This document shows, piece by piece, positions 1 through 8,502 of a DNA stretch of 64,000 nt. The first letter of the stretch is position 1. Each line of letters opens with the position of its first letter. The position numbers and the translations under genes are program-made. The notes below the pieces were generated by a model, which was not told where the DNA came from, did not search any database, and was given only the letters and a program-made list of their open reading frames with translations. Origin of the DNA: Micromonospora sp. H61 (GTDB lineage Bacteria; Actinomycetota; Actinomycetes; Mycobacteriales; Micromonosporaceae); contig NZ_JAGPXY010000019.1 in NCBI RefSeq assembly GCF_018070325.1, forward strand, positions 33,222-97,221, read 5' to 3'.

Positions 1-66
1 CACCGGCACCGTCGGTTCGGCGAGCGCCGCCGGCAGCGACGCCGGCGTCGGGTCGAGGGTGGTCAC
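1..66 (-). CDS. 5' end of an unidentified gene, cut by the window edge
   Basis: Only about 22 codons are visible, beginning MTTLDPTPASLP and rich in Ala and Pro. The GTG start at 66-64 overlaps the TGA of the upstream glucosidase gene in a GTGA arrangement. This strongly suggests translational coupling and a shared operon with the glycoside hydrolase. Genes beside GH1 enzymes in actinomycetes are often sugar ABC transporter components or LacI regulators, but nothing in these few residues identifies a family, so no function is assigned. Confidence 0.5.
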   Translation of the reverse strand, partial: MTTLDPTPASLPAALAEPTVPV

Positions 67-1412
67 CGCGCCGACCCCGGCCGGCTGGCCGTGATCACGT
101 CCCGCAACCAGGTGTACGACGACTTCGGCGTACGCCTCTGGGTGGCGTAGTCGACGTGCACCAGACCGAAGCGCTTGGTGAACCCCTCGGCCCACTCCCA
201 GTTGTCCAGCAGCGACCAGACGAAGTACCCGCGTACGTCCACCCCGTCGTCGATGGCGGCGCGGACCGCCCGCAGGTGCCCGTCGAGGTACGCGATCCGC
301 TCCGGGTCGGCCACCTGCCCGTCGGCGTCGGGTGCGTCGTCGTACGCGCAGCCGCCCTCGGTGATCTCGATGGGCGGCAGCGCGTCGCCGTAGGTGTCGC
401 GCAGCCAGCCGAGCAGCTCGCGTAGCCCGTCGGGGTCCACCGGCCAGTCGAAGGCGGTGCGCGGGTAGCCGTCCAGCGGCACGAGGTCGAACGGCAGTGG
501 TGAACCCTCCTCGGCCGCCCGTACGCCGGTGGGGTTGTAGTAGTTCACCCCGAGCACGTCGATCGGCGCGGCGATCGTGTCGAGGTCGCCGGGGTGGATG
601 ACGCCCGGGTCGAAGCCGGGCAGCTCCGGGTAGCCGCGGCCGAGCAGCGGGTCGGTGAAGAGCCGGTTGTGCAGCGCCTCGTACGCCGCCCCGGCGGCCC
701 GGTCGGCGTCGCGGTCGCCGAGCACCCGCACCGGCGAGTAGTTGTTGGCGATCGCCACCGGGCTGGCGGTGTGGCTCCGCAGCGCGGCGACGGCGAGCCC
801 GTGCCCGAGCAGTTGGTGGTGGGCGACCGGGAAGGCGTCGAAGAGCAGCATCCGGCCGGGGGCGTGCACACCCATGCCGTAGCCGAGGCTCATGTGGATG
901 AACGGCTCGTTGAGGGTGATCCAGAGCCGGACCCGGTCGCCGAGGCGGGCGGCGCTCTTCTCGGCGTACTCGGCGAAGCGGGCGGCGGTGTCGCGGTGCA
1001 TCCAGCCGCCGGCGTCTTCGAGGGGTTGCGGCAGGTCCCAGTGGTAGAGGGTGGCCACCGGGTCGACGCCGGCGGCCAGCAACTCGTCCACCAGGCGGTC
1101 GTAGAAGTCCAGGCCGGCCGGGTTGACCGGGCCGGCGCCGGTGGGCTGGACCCGGGGCCAGGCGATGGAGAACCGGTACGCGGAGACACCCAGACCGGCC
1201 AGCAGCGCCACGTCCTCGGTGTGCCGGTGGTAGTGGTCGCAGGCCACCTCGCCGCTGCTGCCGTCGCTGATCCGCCCGGGGGAGCGCGCGAAGGTGTCCC
1301 AGATGGACGGAGCTCGGCCGTCGGCCGTGGTGGCGCCCTCGATCTGGTGGGCCGATGTGGAGACGCCCCAGCGGAAGCCGGTGGGGAACTGGGGCATTGG
1401 TGCGGTCGACAT
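63..1412 (-). CDS. GH1 family beta-glucosidase
   Basis: Cytoplasmic beta-glycosidase of 449 aa, the normal length for family GH1, expected to hydrolyse cellobiose or related beta-glucosides. The N-terminus has the family signature FRWGVSTSAHQIEGA. The acid/base glutamate is in TLNEP (E169) and the nucleophile is in ITEGG (E352); the usual nucleophile motif is ITENG, so Gly replaces Asn after the glutamate. No signal peptide is visible, which implies the substrate is imported. The ATG at 1412 follows a GGGAGG ribosome binding site. It is the first gene of a leftward operon and overlaps the next gene by 4 nt. A LacI-type half-palindrome lies in its promoter. Confidence 0.93.
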   Translation of the reverse strand: MSTAPMPQFPTGFRWGVSTSAHQIEGATTADGRAPSIWDTFARSPGRISDGSSGEVACDHYHRHTEDVALLAGLGVSAYRFSIAWPRVQPTGAGPVNPAGLDFYDRLVDELLAAGVDPVATLYHWDLPQPLEDAGGWMHRDTAARFAEYAEKSAARLGDRVRLWITLNEPFIHMSLGYGMGVHAPGRMLLFDAFPVAHHQLLGHGLAVAALRSHTASPVAIANNYSPVRVLGDRDADRAAGAAYEALHNRLFTDPLLGRGYPELPGFDPGVIHPGDLDTIAAPIDVLGVNYYNPTGVRAAEEGSPLPFDLVPLDGYPRTAFDWPVDPDGLRELLGWLRDTYGDALPPIEITEGGCAYDDAPDADGQVADPERIAYLDGHLRAVRAAIDDGVDVRGYFVWSLLDNWEWAEGFTKRFGLVHVDYATQRRTPKSSYTWLRDVITASRPGSAR

Positions 1413-1449
1413 GCGCCCTCCCGGTCAACGTGAAACGTGCTCGGGACTT

Positions 1450-1461
1450 TAGGGCGCTCTC
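1450..1461. promoter_or_regulatory. Candidate LacI-family operator upstream of the GH1 gene
   Basis: TAGGGCGCTCTC is an imperfect palindrome around a central GCGC, resembling the GAGAGCGCTCTC and GGGAGCGCTCCC sites used by LacI-type sugar repressors such as CebR. It lies about 40 bp upstream of the glucosidase start. Only 8 of 12 positions are symmetric and no repressor gene is in view, so the call is tentative. Confidence 0.3.
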
Positions 1462-1600
1462 GATGAATGCGCCATAGGCCGGCCTGGCGCAATGCGCAAT
1501 GGTTGATCGGCGTGTCTTTTTCCGAACCCGTCCAGGTAAGTCCGATTTAACGCATAGAGTGCCGATATCGTGTGATGTCCTCACCGGAGGAAAGACGGAA

Positions 1601-2047
1601 ATGATCCTCGTGGAACGCAGTGCGCACGTGGCGGCGCCAATTGAAGTGGTCTGGGATGTCGTACAGCGGGCCGAGCAGTTGCCGGCCTGGCTGGCCGGGG
1701 TCCGAGCGGCCGAAGTGCTCTCGGGAGAGGGCTTCGGGCGGCGACAACTCGTCCAGGCTGGGCGCGGCTCGGCGCATGAGGCCGAGGTGATCGCCTATCA
1801 GGAGCCGACGCTGATCGGCTGGCGGGAACGGGCCAAGGGCGCTGGATCTCGGGCGGAGGCACGCACCGAGATCTACGTCCAGCTCACCGGAGACGAGGAG
1901 GAGGGCGGGACCATCGTGCGCCTCATCGTGGTCCGCTGGCCGGCCGGCCCGGTCAAGGCGGCCATGCTGCGCCTCGGACTGCGTCGGGTCGGCGCCGACC
2001 TGGAGGACTCGCTGGCCCGGCTCACCGACCTGGCCGCCGTCGGCTGA
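1601..2047 (+). CDS. SRPBCC (polyketide cyclase/START-like) family protein
   Basis: A 148-aa protein beginning MILVERSAHVAAPIEVVWD, the typical first strand and helix of the SRPBCC ligand-binding fold ('MxxVExSxxVxAPxxxVWD'). The family binds hydrophobic ligands in a deep cavity; the ligand here cannot be read from sequence. The ATG at 1601 was chosen because GGAGGA lies 10 nt upstream and because the upstream in-frame extension has no SRPBCC features. It stands alone between the divergent GH1 gene and the convergent aceE, and is followed by a strong hairpin. Confidence 0.75.
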   Translation: MILVERSAHVAAPIEVVWDVVQRAEQLPAWLAGVRAAEVLSGEGFGRRQLVQAGRGSAHEAEVIAYQEPTLIGWRERAKGAGSRAEARTEIYVQLTGDEEEGGTIVRLIVVRWPAGPVKAAMLRLGLRRVGADLEDSLARLTDLAAVG

Positions 2048-2078
2048 CGAGCGCCCATCCTCCCGGCGTCACCCGCGA

Positions 2079-2122
2079 CGGCGGTGGTCCGGATCCCCGC
2101 CAGGGCCCCCGGACCACCGCCG
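2079..2122 (+). terminator. Hairpin terminator after the SRPBCC gene
   Basis: Perfect 14-bp inverted repeat (CGGCGGTGGTCCGG at 2079-2092, complement at 2109-2122) with a 16-nt loop, starting about 30 nt after the stop codon. There is no clear T-tract on the plus strand. Confidence 0.65.
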
Positions 2123-2137
2123 CTCCGTACCCCAAAA

Positions 2138-2163
2138 GGGCCCGGCGCTGATGCGCCGGGCCC
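2138..2163 (-). terminator. Rho-independent-like terminator of aceE
   Basis: Perfect 11-bp stem GGGCCCGGCGC (2138-2148) with a 4-nt loop and its complement at 2153-2163. Read on the minus strand it is followed by TTTT, placing a T-tract just after the aceE end. It sits 18 nt beyond the aceE stop codon. Confidence 0.8.
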
Positions 2164-2180
2164 TCCTCAATGGTGCTGAA

Positions 2181-4919
2181 TCAGCTGTCGCCGCCGGTCT
2201 CGCCGACCGGGGCGGCGTTGACGTCGTCGATCGCGTACTTCTTGGCGGCCTCGGCCGGCACCGTGGTCGCCACCGCGCCGCTGCGGGCGAGCTGCCGCAG
2301 CGTGGCCACCACGATCGACTCCGCGTCGACGTGGAAGTGCCGGCGCAGCGCGTGCCGGGTGTCCGACATGCCGAAACCGTCGGTGCCGAGCGACGTGTAG
2401 TCGCCGGGTACCCAGCGGGCGATCAGATCCGGTACCGCGCGCATGAAGTCGCTGACCGCGATCTTCGGCCCGTCCGCCTCGGCCAGCTTCTGCTGGATGT
2501 ACGGGACCTTCGCCTCGGCGCCCGGGTTGAGCAGGTTGTACTCCTCGGTCTCCACCGCGTCGCGGCGCAGCTCGGTCCAGGAGGTCACCGACCAGACGTC
2601 GGCGCCCACCCCCCAGTCCTGGGCGAGGAGCTGCTGGGCCTTGAGCGCCCACTGCATCCCGGTGCCCGAGGCGAGCAGGTTGGCCTTCGGGCCGTCGACC
2701 TGCGGTGCCGGCGAGTAGCGGTAGATGCCCTTGAGCAGGCCCTCCACGTCCACGTCGGCCGGCTCGGCCGGCTGAAGCGTCGGCTCGTTGTAGACCGTCA
2801 GGTAGTAGAAGACGTTCTCCTGCGCGTCCCCGTACATCCGGTGCAGACCCTGCTCCAGGATGTGCGCGATCTCGTACGCGAACGCCGGGTCGTACGCCAC
2901 CACGGCCGGGTTGGTCGCGGCGATCAGCAGCGAGTGCCCGTCCTCGTGCTGAAGGCCCTCACCGTTGAGCGTGGTCCGACCCGCTGTGGCGCCGAGCAGG
3001 AAGCCCCGGGCCATCTGGTCGGCCGCGGCCCACAGCCCGTCGGCGGTCCGCTGGAACCCGAACATCGAGTAGAAGATGTACATCGGGATCATCGGCTCGT
3101 CGTGCGTGGCGTACGCCGAGCCGGCCGCGGTGAACGAGGCCACCGAACCGGCCTCGTTGATCCCCTCGTGCAGGATCTGCCCGGAGGTCGACTCCTTGTA
3201 CGACAGGAACAGCTCGCGGTCGACCGAGGTGTAGCGCTGGCCGTGCGGCGAGTAGATCTTCGCGGTCGGGAAGATCGAGTCGAGACCGAAGGTGCGGGCC
3301 TCGTCCGGGATGATCGGCACCCAACGCTTGCCGAACTCCTTGTCCTTCATCACGTCCTTGAGTAGACGGACGAAGGCCTGCGTGGTGGCCACCTTCTGCT
3401 TGCCCGAGCCGCGCTTGATGTCGGCGAACCGCTCCGGGCCGGGGATGGCCAGCCGCTTCGTGCTGGTCCGCCGGGAGGGCAGGTACCCGCCGAGCTGCTC
3501 GCGCCGCTCCTTGAGGTACGCCAGCTCCTCGGACTTCTCGCCGGGGTGGAAGTACGGCGGCAGGTAGGGGTTGTCCTCCAGCGCCGAGTCCGGGATGTCC
3601 AGGTAGAGCCGGTCGCGGAAGGTCTTCAAGTCCTCCAGCGTCAGCTTCTTCATCTGGTGGGTGGCGTTGCGGCCCTCGAAGTGCGAGCCGAGGGTCCAAC
3701 CCTTGATCGTCTTCGCCAGGATGACTGTGGGCTGACCGGTGTGCTCGGTGGCCGCCTTGTAGGCCGCGTAGAGCTTGCGGTAGTCGTGCCCACCCCGCTT
3801 GAGGTTCCAGATCTCGTCGTCGCTGAGCGGCTCGACCATCTTGCGGGTCCGTGCGTCACGGCCGAAGAAGTGCTCCCGCACGTACGCGCCGGACTCCGCC
3901 TTGTAGGTCTGGTAGTCACCGTCGGTCGTGGTGTTCATCAGGTTGACCAACGCGCCGTCGGTGTCCGCGGCGAGCAGCGGGTCCCACTCACGACCCCAGA
4001 CGACCTTGATCACGTTCCAGCCGGCACCCCGGAAGAACGCCTCCAGCTCCTGCATGACCTTGCCGTTGCCCCGGACCGGGCCGTCCAGCCGCTGCAGGTT
4101 GCAGTTGATCACGAAGGTGAGATTGTCCAGCTCCTCGCGGGCGGCGACGCCGATGGCGCCGAGCGTCTCCGGCTCGTCCATCTCGCCGTCGCCGAGGAAC
4201 GCCCAGACGTGCTGCTGGGAGGTGTCCTTGATGCCGCGGTGCTGCAGGTACCGGTTGAACCGGGCCTGGTAGATCGCGTTCAGACCGCCGAGGCCCATCG
4301 AGACGGTGGGGAACTCCCAGAAGTCCGGCATCAGCCGAGGGTGCGGGTACGAGGGCAGCCCACCACCGGGGTGCGACAGCTCCTGGCGGAACCCGTCGAG
4401 CTGGTGCTCGCTGAGCCGCCCCTCCAGGAACGCCCGCGCGTACATGCCCGGGGAGGCGTGGCCCTGGTAGAAGATCTGGTCGCCACCGCCCGGGTGGTTC
4501 TTGCCCCGGAAGAAGTGGTTGAAGCCCACCTCGTAGAGCGACGCCGAGCTGGCGAAGGTGGAGATGTGCCCGCCGACGCCGATCTCCGGGCGCTGCGCCC
4601 GGTGCACCAGCATGGCGGCGTTCCACCGGACGTACGCCCGGATTCGCCGCTCGACGTGCTCGTCACCCGGGAACCAGGGCTCGCGCTCCGACGGGATGGT
4701 GTTGATGTAATCGGTGGTGGTCAGGGGCGGAACCCCGACCTGGCGCTCACGGGCCCGCTCCAGCAGGCGCAGCATGACGTAGCGGGCGCGTTTGGCTCCG
4801 CGTTCGTCGATGACACCGTCAAGCGACTCGACCCATTCGCTTGTCTCTTCAGGGTCGATGTCCGGAAGCTGGCTCGGTAGGCCGTCGCTGATCACCGGGC
4901 GCTTGCGTTCCGTAGCCAC
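2181..4919 (-). CDS. aceE: Pyruvate dehydrogenase E1 component, homodimeric type
   Basis: Thiamine-diphosphate enzyme that decarboxylates pyruvate and acetylates the lipoyl domain of E2, feeding acetyl-CoA into central metabolism. At 912 aa it matches the single-chain AceE type rather than the alpha2beta2 type. The ThDP/Mg motif runs from GDGEMDEP (residues 243-250) to NCN (about 272-274). The conserved stretch [20 protein letters not shown] is at 118-137. The GTG start at 4919 has GAGGG upstream. AceE, DUF3052 and AhpE genes lie near each other in many actinobacteria, as here within 10 kb. No E2 or E3 gene is present in this window. Confidence 0.97.
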   Translation of the reverse strand: MATERKRPVISDGLPSQLPDIDPEETSEWVESLDGVIDERGAKRARYVMLRLLERARERQVGVPPLTTTDYINTIPSEREPWFPGDEHVERRIRAYVRWNAAMLVHRAQRPEIGVGGHISTFASSASLYEVGFNHFFRGKNHPGGGDQIFYQGHASPGMYARAFLEGRLSEHQLDGFRQELSHPGGGLPSYPHPRLMPDFWEFPTVSMGLGGLNAIYQARFNRYLQHRGIKDTSQQHVWAFLGDGEMDEPETLGAIGVAAREELDNLTFVINCNLQRLDGPVRGNGKVMQELEAFFRGAGWNVIKVVWGREWDPLLAADTDGALVNLMNTTTDGDYQTYKAESGAYVREHFFGRDARTRKMVEPLSDDEIWNLKRGGHDYRKLYAAYKAATEHTGQPTVILAKTIKGWTLGSHFEGRNATHQMKKLTLEDLKTFRDRLYLDIPDSALEDNPYLPPYFHPGEKSEELAYLKERREQLGGYLPSRRTSTKRLAIPGPERFADIKRGSGKQKVATTQAFVRLLKDVMKDKEFGKRWVPIIPDEARTFGLDSIFPTAKIYSPHGQRYTSVDRELFLSYKESTSGQILHEGINEAGSVASFTAAGSAYATHDEPMIPMYIFYSMFGFQRTADGLWAAADQMARGFLLGATAGRTTLNGEGLQHEDGHSLLIAATNPAVVAYDPAFAYEIAHILEQGLHRMYGDAQENVFYYLTVYNEPTLQPAEPADVDVEGLLKGIYRYSPAPQVDGPKANLLASGTGMQWALKAQQLLAQDWGVGADVWSVTSWTELRRDAVETEEYNLLNPGAEAKVPYIQQKLAEADGPKIAVSDFMRAVPDLIARWVPGDYTSLGTDGFGMSDTRHALRRHFHVDAESIVVATLRQLARSGAVATTVPAEAAKKYAIDDVNAAPVGETGGDS

Positions 4920-5084
4920 AGGCGTTCCCTCGGTTGTGTGTGGGATAGGTCTCTAGCGCCATCCTGCCCCCTGGTGGCACCCGTCGTCACGTCTAGGTGC
5001 CCCCGACGCGATGCTGAACACAGGTACTCGCCGGTAACTTAGCGCGACGGCCCTGTGGAACCTGAGCGGTTTGACCGCCACTCC

Positions 5085-5090
5085 TACCGT
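5085..5090 (+). promoter_or_regulatory. -10 box TACCGT, leaderless arrangement
   Basis: TACCGT lies 7 nt before the ATG at 5098 and no Shine-Dalgarno sequence is visible, so transcription probably starts at or next to the start codon. Confidence 0.45.
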
Positions 5091-5097
5091 TACCGCC

Positions 5098-5544
5098 ATG
5101 AACGGACGCCGTGTCGCGGTCGCCGCGAGCATGATCGTTTTTGGGGTGGTTGGCCTGGTCATCGGCGCGGTCGCCCTCGCCTCCGGCAGCCTGCCGATGG
5201 TCGGACTGGTGGCCGTCGGCGCCCTGGTGGCCGTGCTCGGCGCGGGCCTGCTGCGCGACGCGATCCGCGCGGCCCGTCTGAGCGGCCAGGATGGCCGTCG
5301 TCGCGGGCGTCCGGACCCGGACGGCGGCGGGTACCACTTCCACCCGATGCCCGCCGGTGACGCCGGGAGCGGGCACGTCGGCCGCCAGCGGGACGGCGAC
5401 CACGACCGCTCCGACGATCCGGAGCCCGCCGGCGGCAGCAGCGACTCCGGGGGAGGCTGGTCCGGCTGGGGCTGGTCCGGCGGTGACTCCGGTGGCGGGT
5501 GGTCCGGTGGCGGCGACTCTGGCGGCGGTGGCGGCAGTTCCTGA
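5098..5544 (+). CDS. Small membrane protein with a Gly/Ser/Trp-rich tail
   Basis: A 148-aa protein starting MNGRRVAVAASM. Two hydrophobic helices occupy roughly residues 6-28 and 33-52. A basic stretch (RAARLSGQDGRRRGR) follows, then a His/Asp-rich linker, then a C-terminal tail of about 40 residues made almost only of Gly, Ser, Trp and Asp in repeats like GGWSGW and GGDSGG. No family was recognised. The ATG at 5098 was preferred over an upstream in-frame ATG because it sits 7 nt after a -10-like box and directly precedes the membrane helix. The Gly/Trp tail could be a wall-facing or protein-binding low-complexity region. Confidence 0.65.
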   Translation: MNGRRVAVAASMIVFGVVGLVIGAVALASGSLPMVGLVAVGALVAVLGAGLLRDAIRAARLSGQDGRRRGRPDPDGGGYHFHPMPAGDAGSGHVGRQRDGDHDRSDDPEPAGGSSDSGGGWSGWGWSGGDSGGGWSGGGDSGGGGGSS

Positions 5545-5557
5545 CCGCACCCTGCGG

Positions 5558-5563
5558 CAGAAT
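5558..5563 (+). promoter_or_regulatory. -10 box CAGAAT, leaderless arrangement
   Basis: CAGAAT is 7 nt upstream of the ATG at 5571, which lacks a Shine-Dalgarno sequence. The box begins 14 nt after the previous stop codon, so this gene probably has its own promoter. Confidence 0.45.
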
Positions 5564-5570
5564 GCGACGT

Positions 5571-5975
5571 ATGCGCAGCGACGTGATCACCGTCCAGACC
5601 GGGTCCCGACCGACCGTCCGGGACATCACCGCGGAGGCCCAGCAGTTCGTCTCGGGCGAGGGCGACGGCCTGCTGCACGTGTTCGTGCCGCACGCCACCG
5701 CCGGCCTGGCGATCATCGAGACCGGGTCGGGGTCCGACGACGACCTGCTCAGCGCCGTGGACGACCTGCTCCCCACCGAGGACCGCTGGCGGCACCGACA
5801 CGGCTCGCCCGGCCACGGCCGCGACCACGTGCTGCCGGCGTTCATCCCGCCGTACGCCACGCTGCCGGTGCTCGGCGGTCGACTGGCGCTCGGCACCTGG
5901 CAGTCGATCTGCCTCGTCGACACCAACGGCGACAACCCGACCCGCCAGGTCCGCTTCTCCTTCCTCCCCGCCTGA
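5571..5975 (+). CDS. YjbQ family (UPF0047) protein
   Basis: A 134-aa protein of the YjbQ/UPF0047 fold. It shows the family hallmarks HVFVPHATAGLAIIE (residues about 35-49), HGSPGHGRDHVLPAFIPP (about 80-97) and the closing LGTWQSICLVDTNG. Members bind a metal with conserved histidines, and some have weak thiamin phosphate synthase activity; the physiological role is not settled. Length is typical. It is transcribed toward phoD, with a long inverted repeat between the two stop codons. Confidence 0.9.
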   Translation: MRSDVITVQTGSRPTVRDITAEAQQFVSGEGDGLLHVFVPHATAGLAIIETGSGSDDDLLSAVDDLLPTEDRWRHRHGSPGHGRDHVLPAFIPPYATLPVLGGRLALGTWQSICLVDTNGDNPTRQVRFSFLPA

Positions 5976-6014
5976 CCACCGTCCCGGTCCGTCGTCGCCG
6001 TCGTCCCGCCTCAA

Positions 6015-6088
6015 GATCCGCACAACATCCCTGAAACTGTTGCCTCAATGCACGGCGAGGCAACAAGATCCCTGATGTTGCGCGGATC
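6015..6088. repeat. Long intergenic inverted repeat, GATCCGCRCAAC type
   Basis: Outer arms of 15 bp (6015-6029 and 6074-6088) pair with one G-T wobble. Inner arms TTGCCTC (6040-6046) and GAGGCAA (6057-6063) form a second stem. It lies between two convergent genes and could terminate both. The outer arm matches that of the repeat at 15381-15454. Confidence 0.7.
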
Positions 6089-6105
6089 GTGAGGCGTAGA
6101 GCGGG

Positions 6106-7755
6106 TTACGGGCGGACGGTCTCCTGGTGGACGGTCTGCTGGCCGGGGTCCGCGGACGGCGCGGCAGTGCGAGCCGCTGACGGGAGCGGGTTGTCCGCCG
6201 TCTGGTGCAGGCCGGGCACCCGGTCCTCGATCACGAACGAGGCCCGCGTGTACGCGGGCGCGTCCGGCCGAGTGACGTACGGCAGTACGTCGAAGTCGGC
6301 CGTGAGCTGCCCCGGAGTGATCGTCGTGCGGACGTACCCCCGCAGGTTGTTCTGGAAGCGTAGGTGCGGGTTGAACGCGAACCACGGGTGCGAGCCGGAG
6401 ACCGAGTCCGCGCCGTCGCCGGTCGAGGTGATCGACGAGCAGACCAGCTCGGTGCCGACGGTGCGCGAGGTCGGGTCGGAGTAATCCAGCTTGAGGTCGC
6501 TGGCCCAGTGCGCGTGCACGTCGCCGGTCAGCACCACCGGGTTGCGCACCCCGGCGCCGAGCCAACCCCGGGTGATCCGGTCCCGGGAGGCGACGTAGCC
6601 GTCCCAGGCGTCCATGCTGGTGACGGTGAGCGGGCCGGCGTTGTTGTCCCGCTGGGCGAAGAAGACCTGCTGGCCCAGGATGTCCCACCGGGCGTCCGAA
6701 CGGCGGAAGCCGTCCAGCAGCCACGCCTCCTGCTCCGCACCGGTGATGGAACGGCCCGGGTCCGATGCCGCCGCGCAGTCCCGGTAGCCGTCGCCGCAGG
6801 CCTGGTCGTCGCGGTACTGCCGGGTGTCGAGCATGTGGAACGTGGCCAGCCGCCCCCAGCGCACCCTCCGGTAGAGCTGCATGTCGATGCCCCGGGGGAT
6901 CGAGGTGCGTCGTAGCGGCATGTTCTCGTAGTACGCCTGGAACGCCGCCGCCCGACGCGCGGGAAACTCGGGGTCCGGCGCCTCGGGCACCTCGTCGGCC
7001 CAGTTGTTCTCCACCTCGTGGTCGTCGAACACCACCACCCAGGGCGCCACCGCGTGCGCGGCCTGCAGGTCGGTGTCGGTCTTGTACTGGGCGTGCCGCT
7101 GCCGGTAGTTGGCCAGCGTCCGCGTCTCCGGTCCCTCATGGTCACGCGGGTTGCCACCCGGGACGTTGTACGTGTCCGGGGCGTATTCGTACTGGTAGTC
7201 GCCCAGGTGCAGGATCAGCTCCGGCTCGGTCTCGGCGAGGCGGCGGTAGGCGGTGAAGTAGCCGTGCTCGTACTGGGAGCAGGACGCGAAGCCCATCGCC
7301 AGGGCGGCCGGCATGCTCGACGGTGAGGGAGCGGTGCGGGTGCGCCCGATCGGCGAGAGGTGTCGCTCGGCGCGGAACCGGTAGAAGTATTCGCGCCCGG
7401 GCAGCAGGCCGGCCAGCTCCACGTGCACGCTGTGCGCCGAGCGGGTGCGGGCGACCGCGACCCCACGGCGCACCACGTGCCGGAACCGCTCGTCGGCGGC
7501 CAGCTCCCAGTGCACCGGCACGTCGCGGTCCGGCATTCCGCCGAGGCCGTCCTCGGCCAGTGGTTGCGGGGCCAGGCGGGTCCACAGCACGAAGCCGTCG
7601 TGGTCGGGGTCGCCGGAGGCGACACCGAGGGTGAACGGGTAGGTCAGCGGCCGGTGGGCCGCCGCCGCGCCGGCCGCCACCGGCAGCCCGGTGACCGCGC
7701 CCGCGGCGCCGAGTGCGGCGCCGGACAGCAGGATGGTACGTCGGGACAGTGACAC
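6106..7755 (-). CDS. phoD: PhoD-type alkaline phosphatase/phosphodiesterase, Tat-exported
   Basis: Secreted metallophosphoesterase of 549 aa. The N-terminus SRRTILLSG followed by an Ala/Gly-rich hydrophobic run is a Tat signal. A PhoD N-terminal domain comes next ([22 protein letters not shown]), then the catalytic domain with [19 protein letters not shown] and LTGDVHAHW, the Ca/Fe-binding motifs of the family. It is expected to release phosphate from extracellular phosphodiesters and monoesters. The GTG start at 7755 was chosen because GGGGAGGA lies just upstream; the longer reading frame has no matching features. No clear PHO box was identified in the 7756-7947 gap. Confidence 0.93.
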   Translation of the reverse strand: MSLSRRTILLSGAALGAAGAVTGLPVAAGAAAAHRPLTYPFTLGVASGDPDHDGFVLWTRLAPQPLAEDGLGGMPDRDVPVHWELAADERFRHVVRRGVAVARTRSAHSVHVELAGLLPGREYFYRFRAERHLSPIGRTRTAPSPSSMPAALAMGFASCSQYEHGYFTAYRRLAETEPELILHLGDYQYEYAPDTYNVPGGNPRDHEGPETRTLANYRQRHAQYKTDTDLQAAHAVAPWVVVFDDHEVENNWADEVPEAPDPEFPARRAAAFQAYYENMPLRRTSIPRGIDMQLYRRVRWGRLATFHMLDTRQYRDDQACGDGYRDCAAASDPGRSITGAEQEAWLLDGFRRSDARWDILGQQVFFAQRDNNAGPLTVTSMDAWDGYVASRDRITRGWLGAGVRNPVVLTGDVHAHWASDLKLDYSDPTSRTVGTELVCSSITSTGDGADSVSGSHPWFAFNPHLRFQNNLRGYVRTTITPGQLTADFDVLPYVTRPDAPAYTRASFVIEDRVPGLHQTADNPLPSAARTAAPSADPGQQTVHQETVRP

Positions 7756-7947
7756 GAAATCCTCCCCAGAATCCGATCTCTCGTGACTAGGGGAGCCTCG
7801 CGAGCGTTGGTGGCCGGGAGGTGACGGCGAGGGCCCCGGTCCGTCGCCGGCAGTCGAACACCGATGATCGCGGTCGATCCGCCCCCGCGGGGTTCCAGTC
7901 CTCGCCGAGGAGTTTGATCGGTGACCTGGGCGGTGAGATGGCGTGCG

Positions 7948-7953
7948 TACGAT
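7948..7953 (+). promoter_or_regulatory. -10 box TACGAT, leaderless arrangement
   Basis: TACGAT is 6 nt before the GTG at 7960 with no ribosome binding site. This supports the shorter start for the MarR gene. Confidence 0.45.
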
Positions 7954-7959
7954 GTGGTC

Positions 7960-8439
7960 GTGACGCGGCAGATGGGTTCCGCGGTGAGCGGTCCGGCGGA
8001 TCGGGCCGGTCTCGCCGTCGATGTGGTGCGGCGGATGGCGCACGTCACCGCCGCGTTGCGACACCGGCAGGGTGCCGCGTTCGCCGAGTTGGGGCTCACC
8101 CCGGCGGCGGCCCGGGCGCTGGGGGAGTTGGACCCGGACCACCCACTGCCGGCCCGGGATCTCGCCGGTCAGTTGGGTTGCGACCGGTCGAACGTGACGG
8201 TGCTGGTCGACAAGCTGGAGCAGGCCGAGCTGGTCGAGCGCCGCACCGACCCGACGGATCGGCGGCAGAAGACACTGGTGGTGACCGAGGAGGGCCGCGT
8301 CGTGCGAGCCCGGGTGATCGAGGTGATGTCCGACTCCCGACTCCTGTCCGGGCTGAGCGACGAGGAGCTGAGCACCCTTCGTGACCTGGTCTGGAAGGTG
8401 TCCGACGGCGGCTGTCCGGAGTCCTTCGGGCCGGAGTGA
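7960..8439 (+). CDS. MarR family transcriptional regulator
   Basis: A 159-aa winged-helix regulator. The recognition region [21 protein letters not shown] is followed by the wing [21 protein letters not shown], which carries the conserved D-R arginine of MarR proteins. The GTG at 7960 fits a -10 box 6 nt upstream; an earlier in-frame GTG at 7921 would add 13 residues with no family match. It is divergent from phoD and upstream of the E1 fusion gene, so either could be its target. No convincing palindromic operator was found. Confidence 0.85.
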   Translation: MTRQMGSAVSGPADRAGLAVDVVRRMAHVTAALRHRQGAAFAELGLTPAAARALGELDPDHPLPARDLAGQLGCDRSNVTVLVDKLEQAELVERRTDPTDRRQKTLVVTEEGRVVRARVIEVMSDSRLLSGLSDEELSTLRDLVWKVSDGGCPESFGPE

Positions 8440-8502
8440 GCGCACCCCCGCCGGCCGTGTCCCACTGGGCGAGCGGGGCTTCCGTCGGTAATGCTGTCCG
8501 AC

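Noticed and set aside
2151..4880. Long open frames on the plus strand opposite aceE (up to 444 codons)
   Set aside because: They are antisense to a clearly conserved gene, have no start signals and show Arg/Val/Gly-rich translations typical of GC-rich non-coding frames.
8489..8494. TAATGC as a -10 box for the E1 fusion gene
   Set aside because: It lacks the conserved last T and overlaps an alternative ATG, so it was not counted among the leaderless promoters.
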